Of a stretch of DNA of 64,000 nucleotides, positions 53,627 to 61,934 are shown piece after piece. The notes under the pieces are model-generated. The model was not told the origin of the DNA. It saw only the letters and a program-made list of their open reading frames with translations, and made no database searches. Origin of the DNA: Bordetella holmesii ATCC 51541 (GTDB taxonomy: Bacteria > Pseudomonadota > Gammaproteobacteria > Burkholderiales > Burkholderiaceae_B). Within the stretch, counting starts at the first letter, position 1, and each line of letters begins with the position of its first letter. Position numbers and translations under genes: made by a program. The DNA lies in assembly GCA_000612485.1 (NCBI GenBank), contig CP007494.1, forward strand, positions 2,356,001 to 2,420,000, read 5' to 3'.

Positions 53627-54738
53627 AGATCCTCTATACCAATTTCCATCCGCGCAACGGGGGCGGGCACGTCACCTACATCATCAATCTGGCGCGCGGC
53701 CTGGCTGCGGACCACGACATTGTGGTGGCGACTCCGCCGACCAGCCGCCTGTATCGCTATGCGCAAAGCATAGAGCGGGTGCGGGTCGCACCCATGGACT
53801 TCACCACGCGACTGTCCTCTTGGTTTGCCGGCCGTCAGTGCCTGAAGCGGTTGATCCGGCAAGAAAAGTTCGACGTCATCCACTGCAATGGCAGCGCCGA
53901 TCACAAGCTGGTCATGCTGGCCACGTTGGGGATGCGTCATCGGCCCCGCATCATTTTCACCAAGCACAACGATCATCCGCTGGCCAGCTTGGGCAACGCC
54001 GTGAGGGCGCGCTGGGCCACCGATCATGTCATCGCCGTAAGCGACTATGTACGCAAACTGGTGCAGGCCTCGCCCTATGGCCGCTTGCCGATCAGTACCA
54101 TCCGCCATGGGGTCGACACCAATTTCTATGCCCCGCCTGCTCCCGGCAGTCAGGACAAGTTGCGGGCATTGTTCTTTGGCGAAGACTGGCATGGCAAACT
54201 GCTTCTGGGCAGCGCGGGCGGAACCGACTTCGACAAAGGTTGGCTGGATCTGGTCGATGCGGCGGGCAGCCTGCCGCCTGAGCTGCGGGGCAGGGTCCGC
54301 ATCCTGGTGGCCGGCGATCCTCCCAACGACGTCAAACTGGCCCGCGTCCAGGCCGCGGGCATGCAAGAGCAGATGGTGTTTCCGGGATTGCTAGACGATG
54401 TTCGGGCGGCACTGGCCTCTTGCCATGTGGGCTTTGTGCTGTCTTACCGCGAAGCGCTGTCCTTTGCCTGTCGCGAAATGATGGCCATAGGCCGTCCGGT
54501 GCTGGCCAGTGACGCCGGCGGCTTGCCCGAGAACATCACGGTGGGGCGTGATGGCTGGATCGTGCCAGCCCGCGACGTGCCGGCAATCGCTGCGGCGTTG
54601 CGCGGGATGCTTGCCGATCCGGAAACCTTGCGCCGCATGGGGCTGGCCGCGCGCGAGAAGGCCGTACGTGAGTTCAATTTGCAGGATTTCGCTCGCGCCA
54701 CCCTGGATGTCTACATACGAACGCTGGCCGAGCGCTGA
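53623..54738 (+). CDS. GT4-family glycosyltransferase, probable LPS core
   Basis: This is a 371-residue GT-B enzyme (MKILYTNFHPRNGGGHVTYIINLARGLA). Donor-site features are LFFGEDWHGKLLLGSAGGTDFDKGWLDLVDAAG and LSYREALSFACREMMAIGRPVLASDAGGLPENI. The start is GTG at 53623, overlapping the GT2 gene's TGA. It is the last gene of the tightly coupled set that begins at 50923. Confidence 0.88.
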   Translation: MKILYTNFHPRNGGGHVTYIINLARGLAADHDIVVATPPTSRLYRYAQSIERVRVAPMDFTTRLSSWFAGRQCLKRLIRQEKFDVIHCNGSADHKLVMLATLGMRHRPRIIFTKHNDHPLASLGNAVRARWATDHVIAVSDYVRKLVQASPYGRLPISTIRHGVDTNFYAPPAPGSQDKLRALFFGEDWHGKLLLGSAGGTDFDKGWLDLVDAAGSLPPELRGRVRILVAGDPPNDVKLARVQAAGMQEQMVFPGLLDDVRAALASCHVGFVLSYREALSFACREMMAIGRPVLASDAGGLPENITVGRDGWIVPARDVPAIAAALRGMLADPETLRRMGLAAREKAVREFNLQDFARATLDVYIRTLAER

Positions 54739-54773
54739 CGCATTTTCCCGATCTGAGGCAGGGCAGGCCCCTC

Positions 54774-54779
54774 TATAAT
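54774..54779 (+). promoter_or_regulatory. -10 box 7 bases from the second deacetylase start
   Basis: TATAAT is followed by CCGCCC and then the ATG at 54786, the same layout as before dnaE. A leaderless transcript is suggested. No clear -35 hexamer and no ribosome site are seen. Confidence 0.45.
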
Positions 54780-54785
54780 CCGCCC

Positions 54786-55511
54786 ATGAATCCAATTCCC
54801 ATCCTCATGTACCACCAGATCGGCCAGCCCGCGCCCAGCGGCACGCCATATCGCGGCCTGACGGTGCATCCGGCGAGCTTTCGCCGCCAGATGACATGGA
54901 TGCATCGGTTGGGCTATCGAGGCCTGTCCATGCGAGATCTCATGCCCTATCTGCGCGGCGAGAAAAACGGCAAGGTCTTCGGCGTGACCTTCGACGATGG
55001 CTATCGCAACGTGCTTGAAAATGCCGCGCCGGTGCTCGAAGCGCTGGGTTTTACTGGCACCAACTATTTCGTTGCGCACCAGATGAACGGCAGCAATGTA
55101 TGGGACGCCGAAAAAGGCATTCCTTACTCGGGTTTGATGAGTGTCGACGAAATGCGTCAATGGCATGCCGCCGGCAACGAGGTCGGTTCGCACACGCTGG
55201 ATCACGTGCATCTGCCGCAGCTCGGGGCCGAGGAGGCCCGCCGCCAGATCCGTCAGTCCAAGGAAGAGCTCGAGCAACTCGTCGGGGCGCCGGTGACGGC
55301 GTTTTGCTATCCCTATGGCGACCATGGGCCCGAACACATGGCCATGGCGCGCGAGGCTGGCTATGACAACGCCACGTTGACCGTGCGGGGCCTGGCCCGA
55401 GCGTCGGATGATCCTTTTGGACTGCCTCGGGTGACCGTCTCGCGCTCGACCCACCTGCTGCGTTTTCTGCAAAAAACCCTGACCCGCTATGAAGACCGCC
55501 GCCGGCGCTGA
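54786..55511 (+). CDS. polysaccharide deacetylase family protein
   Basis: This is a 241-residue NodB-type (CE4) protein, shorter than the one at 52020. Motifs are IPILMYHQIG, the catalytic VTFDDGYRNVLE, the metal site GSHTLDHVHLPQL and FCYPYG. Homologues occur in LPS-core and O-antigen clusters. It appears to start a second transcript of this region, as 47 bases and a promoter-like box separate it from the previous gene. Its end overlaps the next gene by 23 bases. Confidence 0.9.
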   Translation: MNPIPILMYHQIGQPAPSGTPYRGLTVHPASFRRQMTWMHRLGYRGLSMRDLMPYLRGEKNGKVFGVTFDDGYRNVLENAAPVLEALGFTGTNYFVAHQMNGSNVWDAEKGIPYSGLMSVDEMRQWHAAGNEVGSHTLDHVHLPQLGAEEARRQIRQSKEELEQLVGAPVTAFCYPYGDHGPEHMAMAREAGYDNATLTVRGLARASDDPFGLPRVTVSRSTHLLRFLQKTLTRYEDRRRR

Positions 55512-56649
55512 ACGTCGGCTGCGCATCGCGTTGCTCGTCGACCGCTTTGGCAAAGGCTTTGGCGGCGCTGAAGCTTATGGCGTCGAACTCATGCGTGTTC
55601 TGTCAGAGCGGCATGACGTCAGCGTAGTCGCCCGTGAGTACGACAGCGATTTGCGACTGGCTTATCTGCCTGTACGGGCCAGCCCCCGGCTGCCCAGCTG
55701 GGTGCGGGTGCTCTACTTTGCCTGGTGTGCCTGGCGGTTGACCCGTGGAGGACGTTTCGACATCGTCCACTCCCACATGAATGGCTGGGCGGGCCAAGTA
55801 CAGGTCATGCACGTGACGCCCGTGCGCTACAACCGCATGCATGGTGCGCCTGTCATTCGGCGGTTGGCGTCATGGCTGAGCCCCCGTTTGGCCACTTATC
55901 TTTGGCTCGAGCGCGCGCGCGTGGCGCAGGTTCCCGGCCGCCGCGTGGTGGCGGTCTCGCAGCTCATCGTCGAGCAGCTGCACGCCGCGTATGGTCCACG
56001 ATTGCCCGTCAGCACCATCCTTCCGGGCGTTCACGCTGCGGCCCCGGCGGATGCCCAACGGCGGCAGGCCACGCGCCATGAGCTAGGGCTGGGAGCACAA
56101 CAGACGATCTGCCTGCTGGTGGCGCGCAACCCTATGCGCAAGGGCCTACCTGCCTTGTTGTGTGCGCTGCCTGAACTGCCGCAGAGCTATCGACTGCTGG
56201 TCGTCGGGGCCGATGAGGCCGCGCGTAGCGCCGTCGTTGAAAGCGGTCTGGCGGCGCGGGTCAACCTGGTGGCGCCAACGCCGCAGGTCGACCGTTATTA
56301 CGAGGCGGCTGACATCTATGTCCATCCGACACTGAACGACAGTTTCGGCATGGCGCCGTTGGAGGCCATGGCTCACAGATTACCCGTGGTGATCAGCCCG
56401 CCTACCTATTGTGGTTTTGCCCGTTACCTTGAAGACGGCATTCAGGCGCTCATCCTGGACGATCCGCGTGATGGGCCCGGCCTGGCACGCGCCATTGCAC
56501 GGTTGGGTGAGGATGAGGCCTTGCGCGCACGCCTAGTGCTCAATGGGTTGGCGCTGGCCGAGCAACAAAGCTGGCAGGCTGTGGCGGCCCGCTACGAAGC
56601 GCTCTACGCAGGGATACTCGGCGAAAGACCGGCCGATGGCAAACGCTAG
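55489..56649 (+). CDS. GT4-family glycosyltransferase, probable LPS core
   Basis: This is a 386-residue GT-B enzyme. [33 protein letters not shown] opens it, resembling WaaG-type enzymes. The donor site includes [22 protein letters not shown] and the EX7E-like [25 protein letters not shown]. It overlaps the deacetylase gene by 23 bases, so the two are translationally linked. Its stop shares the CTAG with the stop of the convergent YkgJ-like gene. Confidence 0.88.
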   Translation: MKTAAGAERRLRIALLVDRFGKGFGGAEAYGVELMRVLSERHDVSVVAREYDSDLRLAYLPVRASPRLPSWVRVLYFAWCAWRLTRGGRFDIVHSHMNGWAGQVQVMHVTPVRYNRMHGAPVIRRLASWLSPRLATYLWLERARVAQVPGRRVVAVSQLIVEQLHAAYGPRLPVSTILPGVHAAAPADAQRRQATRHELGLGAQQTICLLVARNPMRKGLPALLCALPELPQSYRLLVVGADEAARSAVVESGLAARVNLVAPTPQVDRYYEAADIYVHPTLNDSFGMAPLEAMAHRLPVVISPPTYCGFARYLEDGIQALILDDPRDGPGLARAIARLGEDEALRARLVLNGLALAEQQSWQAVAARYEALYAGILGERPADGKR

Positions 56650-56903
56650 CCCGGCGCGGTCAGGCGCTCGGCCATAGCGAGCCAGTGCAACGCCTCTTGT
56701 CGGTTTTCCCCGCACATTTCACGCTCAGGCGGCAGCGACCCGCATACCCGTGGACGGTCGGGATGCCCGAAAATCCGACACCGCATCGCCTCATCGAGCT
56801 GGATACAGGGCACACCGGCTGGCTTGCCATCCGGCATGCCGGGAATGGGACTGGATATCGAGGGCGCAATACAGCAGGCAGCACATCCGGGGCGGCACTC
56901 CAT
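56646..56903 (-). CDS. YkgJ-family cysteine cluster protein
   Basis: This is an 85-residue protein from the ATG at 56903 ([38 protein letters not shown]). Eight cysteines, in [24 protein letters not shown] and EMCG, form the metal-binding CxxCxxCC-type cluster of the UPF0153/YkgJ family. Its function is unknown. An upstream start at 56927 is possible and would overlap the YdcF-like gene. It lies downstream of that gene on the same strand. Confidence 0.85.
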   Translation of the reverse strand: MECRPGCAACCIAPSISSPIPGMPDGKPAGVPCIQLDEAMRCRIFGHPDRPRVCGSLPPEREMCGENRQEALHWLAMAERLTAPG

Positions 56904-56905
56904 AG

Positions 56906-57670
56906 CTACACCCAGCCGCGCAACCAATACACCAGCAGGCCCGCATACTCTTTGATAATGGAGCGGCTGGCGTCCAGCGCGCGCGTATCCGGAATCCAGG
57001 GGGTGATGCCGCTGCCTGCCGGCAGCACGATCTGGGGCGGCGCCGGCGCGGCAATGACTTCGACCCCTTGCTTGGAGAACGCGGCCATGGCCCGCGGCAT
57101 GTGCAGGGCCGAGGTCACCAGCAGCACTTTGTCGATGTGGTTGGCGCGCAGCGTATCCTCGGTCAGGGCGGCGTTTTCATACGTGTTGCGGCTGGCGTTC
57201 TCCAGTACCAGTGCCGAGTCGGGCACGCCGTGTTGGCGCATGCGGTGCGCCATGCCCTGAGCCTCGCTCACGTTGCCTTCCAGCGCGCCGCCAGACAGCA
57301 CGACTTTGGGCGCGCGCCCGGCCAGATACAGATCGGTGGCCACATCCACGCGCACCACTGCCGTTTCTTTCTCGTACGGGAGAAACCAATTGGCTCGCCC
57401 GTTGGCCGTGTTTCCACCCAGAACGACGATGGCGTCTGCGGTCGGGGCAGTCTGTGCGGCCAGATGGGGATAACGCTTCTCCAGCGCGCCTCCCAGCCAG
57501 AGGGATGTCACGGGCAAGGACCAGGCGAAAACCCAGATCAGCCCGGCCGCGATGAGCGTCGAGCCTGTTTTGCGCCAGCGCACCAGACAGAGCACCAGGC
57601 CCAGCACCACCAGGGTGAGGCAAAGGTTAAACGGAATGATGAGATTGGTCAGGTAACTATTGATCGTCAT
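56906..57670 (-). CDS. YdcF/ElyC-family membrane protein (DUF218)
   Basis: This is a 254-residue protein with two N-terminal membrane helices (about 5-30 and 38-58). The DUF218 domain follows: [60 protein letters not shown] and [21 protein letters not shown]. ElyC of E. coli affects undecaprenyl-phosphate and envelope polymer balance, which would fit the LPS neighbours. It is downstream of the GT9 gene with 12 bases between them. The ATG at 57670 is preferred over a TTG two codons earlier. Confidence 0.88.
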   Translation of the reverse strand: MTINSYLTNLIIPFNLCLTLVVLGLVLCLVRWRKTGSTLIAAGLIWVFAWSLPVTSLWLGGALEKRYPHLAAQTAPTADAIVVLGGNTANGRANWFLPYEKETAVVRVDVATDLYLAGRAPKVVLSGGALEGNVSEAQGMAHRMRQHGVPDSALVLENASRNTYENAALTEDTLRANHIDKVLLVTSALHMPRAMAAFSKQGVEVIAAPAPPQIVLPAGSGITPWIPDTRALDASRSIIKEYAGLLVYWLRGWV

Positions 57671-57682
57671 ATCCAAACGTTG

Positions 57683-58639
57683 CTACGGGAGGCAGCCCTG
57701 CAGTTGCTCACGCGCGGTGGCCTCGACTTCGGCCAGGGTGGGCCAGACATCTTCGGCGCCCAGGCAGACTGCGCGAGCCGACCAGGGGCCGGTTCGTTCC
57801 CGGCGGGTTACGCCGAACAAGGCCAGTTCGCGGGCGCCGGCAGCCGCGGCGATGTGCGAGACGCCGGAATCATTGCATATCACCAGGCGGGCGCGGGTCG
57901 TCAGGCAGGCAAAGGCACCCAGTCCCAGTGGCGGCAGCAGCGTCGCCGTGGGTGCATTGCGGCGCGCCTCTTCAACTTCCGACGCAGGTGGGCACATTAC
58001 CACGGTATACCCCATGCCCTGCAAGACTCGAGTCAAGGCGTCGAATTGCGGCCAGACCTTGACCTTGCCACGGTGCAGGCCCGTTGCCGTCGGGGCAATC
58101 AGCACGAAGGGCAGGTGGCTCAGGCCGGCTGCGGCCAACGCGGCCTCGCATTCATTGCGATGCCGTTCGGTCACGGGCAGGTCAAGCGAGGAGCCCGCCT
58201 CGGGGGCACCAACGGGCAGCCCCCAGGTCTGGAGGGCTGCCCGTGTAAGGTAATACCAGGATTGAACGGCATGCACGTCCTGGGCGGGCTTGTCCATTGG
58301 CCACCGGAGTAACAAACTGCGACCGTCATCGCGGTAGCCCGCGCTGGGCACCCCGGCCAGCCGAAACACGGCCGCGCTGGACAGGGAGTCCGGCAGCAGC
58401 AGGCCGCGGCTTGGGCCGTCGCGGTGACGTGCCACCGTGGCGCGGTCGCTGCGCCATTTGCCCGTCATGGGCAGAAACCCGGCCTTGGGCAGGCCGTCGA
58501 GCAGGTCACGTGCCCAGGGGCGGGCGCAGATGACCAGGGGCAGGCCGGTCTGTTGCAACAGGTGCAGGCTGGGCAAGCTCATGCAGACGTCGCCGACCCA
58601 ATTGGGCACGCGGACATAGAGGGTGAATGGTGCGGACAT
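57683..58639 (-). CDS. GT9-family glycosyltransferase (LPS heptosyltransferase-like)
   Basis: This is a 318-residue protein of the heptosyltransferase family. MSAPFTLYVRVPNWVGDVCMSLPSLHLL matches the N-terminal PNWVGD motif of WaaF-like enzymes. The donor region contains LIAPTATGLHRGKVKVWPQFDALTRVLQG and VICNDSGVSHIAAAAGARELALFG. It should add heptose to the core. The ATG at 58639 is chosen because the open extension upstream covers the divergent msbA promoter. It heads a GT9-ydcF-ykgJ set. Confidence 0.9.
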   Translation of the reverse strand: MSAPFTLYVRVPNWVGDVCMSLPSLHLLQQTGLPLVICARPWARDLLDGLPKAGFLPMTGKWRSDRATVARHRDGPSRGLLLPDSLSSAAVFRLAGVPSAGYRDDGRSLLLRWPMDKPAQDVHAVQSWYYLTRAALQTWGLPVGAPEAGSSLDLPVTERHRNECEAALAAAGLSHLPFVLIAPTATGLHRGKVKVWPQFDALTRVLQGMGYTVVMCPPASEVEEARRNAPTATLLPPLGLGAFACLTTRARLVICNDSGVSHIAAAAGARELALFGVTRRERTGPWSARAVCLGAEDVWPTLAEVEATAREQLQGCLP

Positions 58640-58695
58640 AAAAAACCGATCACCCCGCAGGGTGGATATCATTCGAGAGAGCCGGTGTCGGCAGG

Positions 58696-58701
58696 TACAA
58701 T
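58696..58701 (+). promoter_or_regulatory. -10 box upstream of msbA
   Basis: TACAAT (58696-58701) lies 17 bases after TCGAGA (58673-58678, 4/6 match to -35). It is followed by CCCGCC and an ATG at 58708, so the transcript would begin at or next to that ATG. This is the best promoter among the three with this layout. Confidence 0.5.
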
Positions 58702-58707
58702 CCCGCC

Positions 58708-58737
58708 ATGATTGTATTAAAGCGAGTGCTTCCTTGA
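58708..58737 (+). CDS. nine-codon leader ORF overlapping the msbA start
   Basis: ATG at 58708 opens MIVLKRVLP and ends with TGA at 58735-58737. Its stop overlaps the TTG start of msbA (TTGA). If the transcript is leaderless, ribosomes would load on this ORF and reach msbA by termination-reinitiation. The other reading is that one base has been lost and the peptide is really the beginning of MsbA. Expression is not proven. Confidence 0.35.
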   Translation: MIVLKRVLP

Positions 58738-60509
58738 CTTCTGGCGTACGTGACGCAACCGCCGGTAACGAACCGGTCAAAGCCGTGCTGTGGCAGCGCA
58801 TCTACAGCCGGGTGGGCTCTTACTGGAAGGGGCTGCTGCTGGCCGTCTTGCTGATGGCGGGGGCGGCGGCAACGCAGCCGACACTGGCCGTCATCATGAA
58901 ACCGCTGATCGATGGCGGTTTTGCCGGCGACAAACCACAATATATCTGGTCCGTGCCGCTGGCGGTGGTGGGCCTGATCTTCATCCGGGGTGTCTGCAAT
59001 TTTTTCAGTGACTACCTGCTGGCCTGGGTGGCCAACAATGTGTTGCTGGGCATACGGCGCGAGATGTTCGACCGCCTGCTGGGGTTGCCGGACGCGGATT
59101 TCAAGCGCGGCGATACCGGGCGGCTGCTCAACCGCTTCACCATTGACGCCGGCAATGTCACAGGTTATGCCACGGATGTCATCACCGTCCTGGTGCGTGA
59201 AACCCTGGTCGTGATCTCGCTGGTCTGCGTCCTGCTGTATATGTCTTGGCTGCTGACGGTCATCATCCTGGTGGTGATGCCGATCTCGGTCTGGATCGCG
59301 CGAAGCTTCGCGCGCCGGCTGCGCCGCATCAACCGCGAAACCGTCAACATGAACGCTGAACTCACCCGCGTGGTGAGCGAAGGCATCGATGGCCAGCGCG
59401 TCATCAAACTGTTTGATGGTTATGACGCCGAGCGCGGTCGTTTTGCCTATGTCAATGCCCGGCTGCGCCGTTTTGCAATGCGTACCGCTGTGGCTGATGC
59501 TGCGTTGACGCCATTGACCCAGGTCTGCATTGCGATATCCGTCGGTGCTGTGATTGCCGTCGCGCTCGGCCAAGCCAACGCGGGCGCGCTCACCGCGGGT
59601 GCCTTTGCGGCCTTCATGAGCGCGTTGGCCCAGATCTTCGACCCCATCAAGCGACTGACCAACCTGGCCAGCAAGATGCAGAAAATGCTGGTCTCGGCCG
59701 AGAGTGTGTTCACTCTGGTCGACCAGATTCCGGAGGTCGACGACGGTCCGCGGCAGTTGCCCGAGCCCGTTCGCGGCAAGATCGAGTTCCGTCAGGTCGG
59801 ACATCGCTTCCCCGACGCCCACCGTGATACGGTGGCGGATGTGTCATTCGTGGTCGAGCCGGGGCAGACGGTGGCATTGGTGGGCCGCTCCGGCAGTGGC
59901 AAGACCACGCTGGTTAACATGCTGCCGCGTTTCGTATTGCCCACCGAGGGCGGCATTCTCATTGATGACGTGCCCATCAACGAGGTGCAGTTGCGTAGCC
60001 TGCGCTCGCATCTGTCGCTGGTCAGCCAGGATGTCGTGCTGTTTGACGACACCATCGCTGCCAACGTTGGGTACGGCGCGCTCGGCCAGGCCGATGATCA
60101 GCACGTGCGCGAGGCCTTGGCCGCGGCCAATCTGCAGGACTTCGTCGATGGCCTGCCCAAGGGCATGCATACGCCGGTCGGTGAAAATGCCGCGCGCCTG
60201 TCAGGTGGCCAGCGTCAGCGCTTGGCCATTGCCCGCGCCCTCATCAAGAATGCGCCTATCCTGATCCTTGACGAGGCCACTTCCGCGCTTGATAACGAGT
60301 CCGAACGCCAGGTGCAAAGCTCGCTGGAGCGCCTGATGCGGGGGCGTACTACGCTGGTGATCGCTCATCGTTTGTCCACGGTCCAGAATGCCGATCGCAT
60401 CATCGTCCTCGATGCGGGCCGTATCGTGGAGCAAGGGCCTCATGCCGTACTCCTGGCCGCGGGTGGCTTGTACGCCACCCTCTACAACATGCAGTTCCGC
60501 GACGACTGA
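58734..60509 (+). CDS. msbA: lipid A export ABC transporter, ATP-binding and permease
   Basis: This is a 591-residue half-transporter that flips core-lipid A across the inner membrane. An N-terminal domain of six helices (about 30-330) is followed by the ATPase: Walker A GRSGSGKTT near 383, signature LSGGQRQR near 490, Walker B ILILDEATSALD and the switch His in VIAHRLSTVQ. The start is uncertain: TTG at 58734 is the best in-frame codon after the promoter and overlaps the stop of a nine-codon ORF. A strong terminator follows, with IS copy 3 in its T-tract. Confidence 0.94.
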   Translation: MTSGVRDATAGNEPVKAVLWQRIYSRVGSYWKGLLLAVLLMAGAAATQPTLAVIMKPLIDGGFAGDKPQYIWSVPLAVVGLIFIRGVCNFFSDYLLAWVANNVLLGIRREMFDRLLGLPDADFKRGDTGRLLNRFTIDAGNVTGYATDVITVLVRETLVVISLVCVLLYMSWLLTVIILVVMPISVWIARSFARRLRRINRETVNMNAELTRVVSEGIDGQRVIKLFDGYDAERGRFAYVNARLRRFAMRTAVADAALTPLTQVCIAISVGAVIAVALGQANAGALTAGAFAAFMSALAQIFDPIKRLTNLASKMQKMLVSAESVFTLVDQIPEVDDGPRQLPEPVRGKIEFRQVGHRFPDAHRDTVADVSFVVEPGQTVALVGRSGSGKTTLVNMLPRFVLPTEGGILIDDVPINEVQLRSLRSHLSLVSQDVVLFDDTIAANVGYGALGQADDQHVREALAAANLQDFVDGLPKGMHTPVGENAARLSGGQRQRLAIARALIKNAPILILDEATSALDNESERQVQSSLERLMRGRTTLVIAHRLSTVQNADRIIVLDAGRIVEQGPHAVLLAAGGLYATLYNMQFRDD

Positions 60510-60598
60510 GCGAGAGTGCTTACGTTCCTTCATGCCTGGTTGCATGACGTGTGGATAGACTGCTGTACTTGCAAAGAGAGTCCACCGGTTTCGCCGGT

Positions 60599-60629
60599 AA
60601 AACCGCCCGACAACGGGCGGTTTTTTTTT
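60599..60629 (+). terminator. rho-independent terminator of msbA
   Basis: AAAACCGCCCG pairs with CGGGCGGTTTT around ACAA, followed by T residues (nine Ts at 60621-60629). IS copy 3 begins at the next base. Confidence 0.92.
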
Positions 60630-61934
60630 GGTTCATCGAGGAATACCGGGGAATGCAGACCGGATCTTGAGGAAGAAGTACTCCTGATCGCGGTAGCCGT
60701 AGGCGCGGCGCTTGATGACTTTGATGGTGTTGTTGATGCCCTCGACGATGCTGGTGTTGAGCCGGTGGCGACAGCGAGACAGAATCCCGTGCAGATAGGC
60801 TTTTAGCTTGAGCGCGAAGTGAGCCAAGGCGGCGATGCCGCTGCCCTGAGCCTGTTGCAGCCAGTGATCCCATGCCTGGCGGGCGTAGCCGGGGTGTTGG
60901 TAGAACCACAGCTGTTTGAGCTCATCGCGCATCAGATAAGCGGTGAGCAAGGGCTGGTTGGCCTGGAGCAACTCGTCCAACTTTACCGATTGGCACGGAT
61001 CGAGGTTTTTGCGATTGCGCAGCAGTAGCCAGCGACTGGACTTGATCACCCGGCGGGCCGGCTTGTCGTGCCGCAACTGGTTCGCTTGGTCTACACGCAC
61101 CCGGTCTATCACTTCACGGCCGTACTTGGCCACGACGTGGAACAGGTCGTAGACGATCTCGGCGTTGGGGCAGTTGGCCTGGATCTCCAGCTCATAGGCC
61201 GTCGTCATGTCGATCGCTACGGCCCGGATCTGCTGGGCAACCCCAGTTGGCAGTTGTTCGAAGAAGGCTCTGGCCGTCTCGCGCGAGCGGCCATCACCGA
61301 TCCATAGCACCTGACGGCGGATCGGATCGACAACGACCGTGGCATAACGATGGCCCTTGTGTAGAGCGAACTCGTCCATCGCTAGGTAGTGGATCTGGCT
61401 CCAGTCCGGCTCTTGGATCGCCCGTCGCAGCAGGGCCTTGTCCAGCGCCTTGACCGTGTGCCAACCCAGTTGGAAGAAGCGCGCCACGGCCAGAATGTTG
61501 CTGGACTCAAGCAACTGGCTGACCGCCTCGGCCAGCCGGTCGGTCACTCGCTGGTAACGGCCCAGCCAGCTCAGCCTCTCCAGATGCGGTCCACCGCACT
61601 GCTCGCACCAGACCCGCCGACGCGGCACTACCAGCGTCACTCGCAGCGCCATTAGCGGCAGATCCCGCACCCGGCGCGTGGTCGTCTCATGCACCTGCCG
61701 ACATCGGTTGCCGCAGTGCTCGCAGTGCATCGTTCGCGCTGAAGGCTTCAGGTAAATCGTGACCGTCCGGCTCTCACCTTCAGGCCACACGACCCGCTCC
61801 ACCCGATAACCTTCCCACCCACCCAACCTCTCGATCGTCTTGCGGTCCAGCATGATCCCGGCCTTGATCCTTGAAAATCAAGGATCAAGCGTAACGGCAA
61901 TCAAGCACGGCTCCACGCTATTCCGCGATGAACC
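60630..61934 (-). mobile_element. ISL3-family insertion sequence, IS1001/hIS1001 type, copy 3
   Basis: The element is 1305 bp in minus orientation and nearly identical to copies 1 and 2 (one silent change seen in the transposase, near 61399). The eight bases on its left are TTTTTTTT and on its right TATTTTTT, so it lacks a perfect target duplication. The left neighbour is the msbA terminator. The right neighbour is an EamA gene without its start. This suggests deletion or recombination at this copy. Confidence 0.93.
60633..61853 (-). CDS. ISL3-family transposase, copy 3
   Basis: The 406 residues are identical to those of copies 1 and 2, with all zinc-site cysteines and catalytic acidic residues present. 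The start at 61853 is preceded by the same 12-bp hairpin as in copy 1. Confidence 0.95.
   Translation of the reverse strand: MLDRKTIERLGGWEGYRVERVVWPEGESRTVTIYLKPSARTMHCEHCGNRCRQVHETTTRRVRDLPLMALRVTLVVPRRRVWCEQCGGPHLERLSWLGRYQRVTDRLAEAVSQLLESSNILAVARFFQLGWHTVKALDKALLRRAIQEPDWSQIHYLAMDEFALHKGHRYATVVVDPIRRQVLWIGDGRSRETARAFFEQLPTGVAQQIRAVAIDMTTAYELEIQANCPNAEIVYDLFHVVAKYGREVIDRVRVDQANQLRHDKPARRVIKSSRWLLLRNRKNLDPCQSVKLDELLQANQPLLTAYLMRDELKQLWFYQHPGYARQAWDHWLQQAQGSGIAALAHFALKLKAYLHGILSRCRHRLNTSIVEGINNTIKVIKRRAYGYRDQEYFFLKIRSAFPGIPR

Noticed and set aside
3499..60629. Inversion of the segment between IS copies 1 and 3
   Set aside because: If the segment had been inverted by recombination, the flank left of copy 1 should match the reverse complement of the flank left of copy 3. 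CTTTTTTT does not match AAAAAAAA, and rplS next to the NUDIX gene looks like the normal order.
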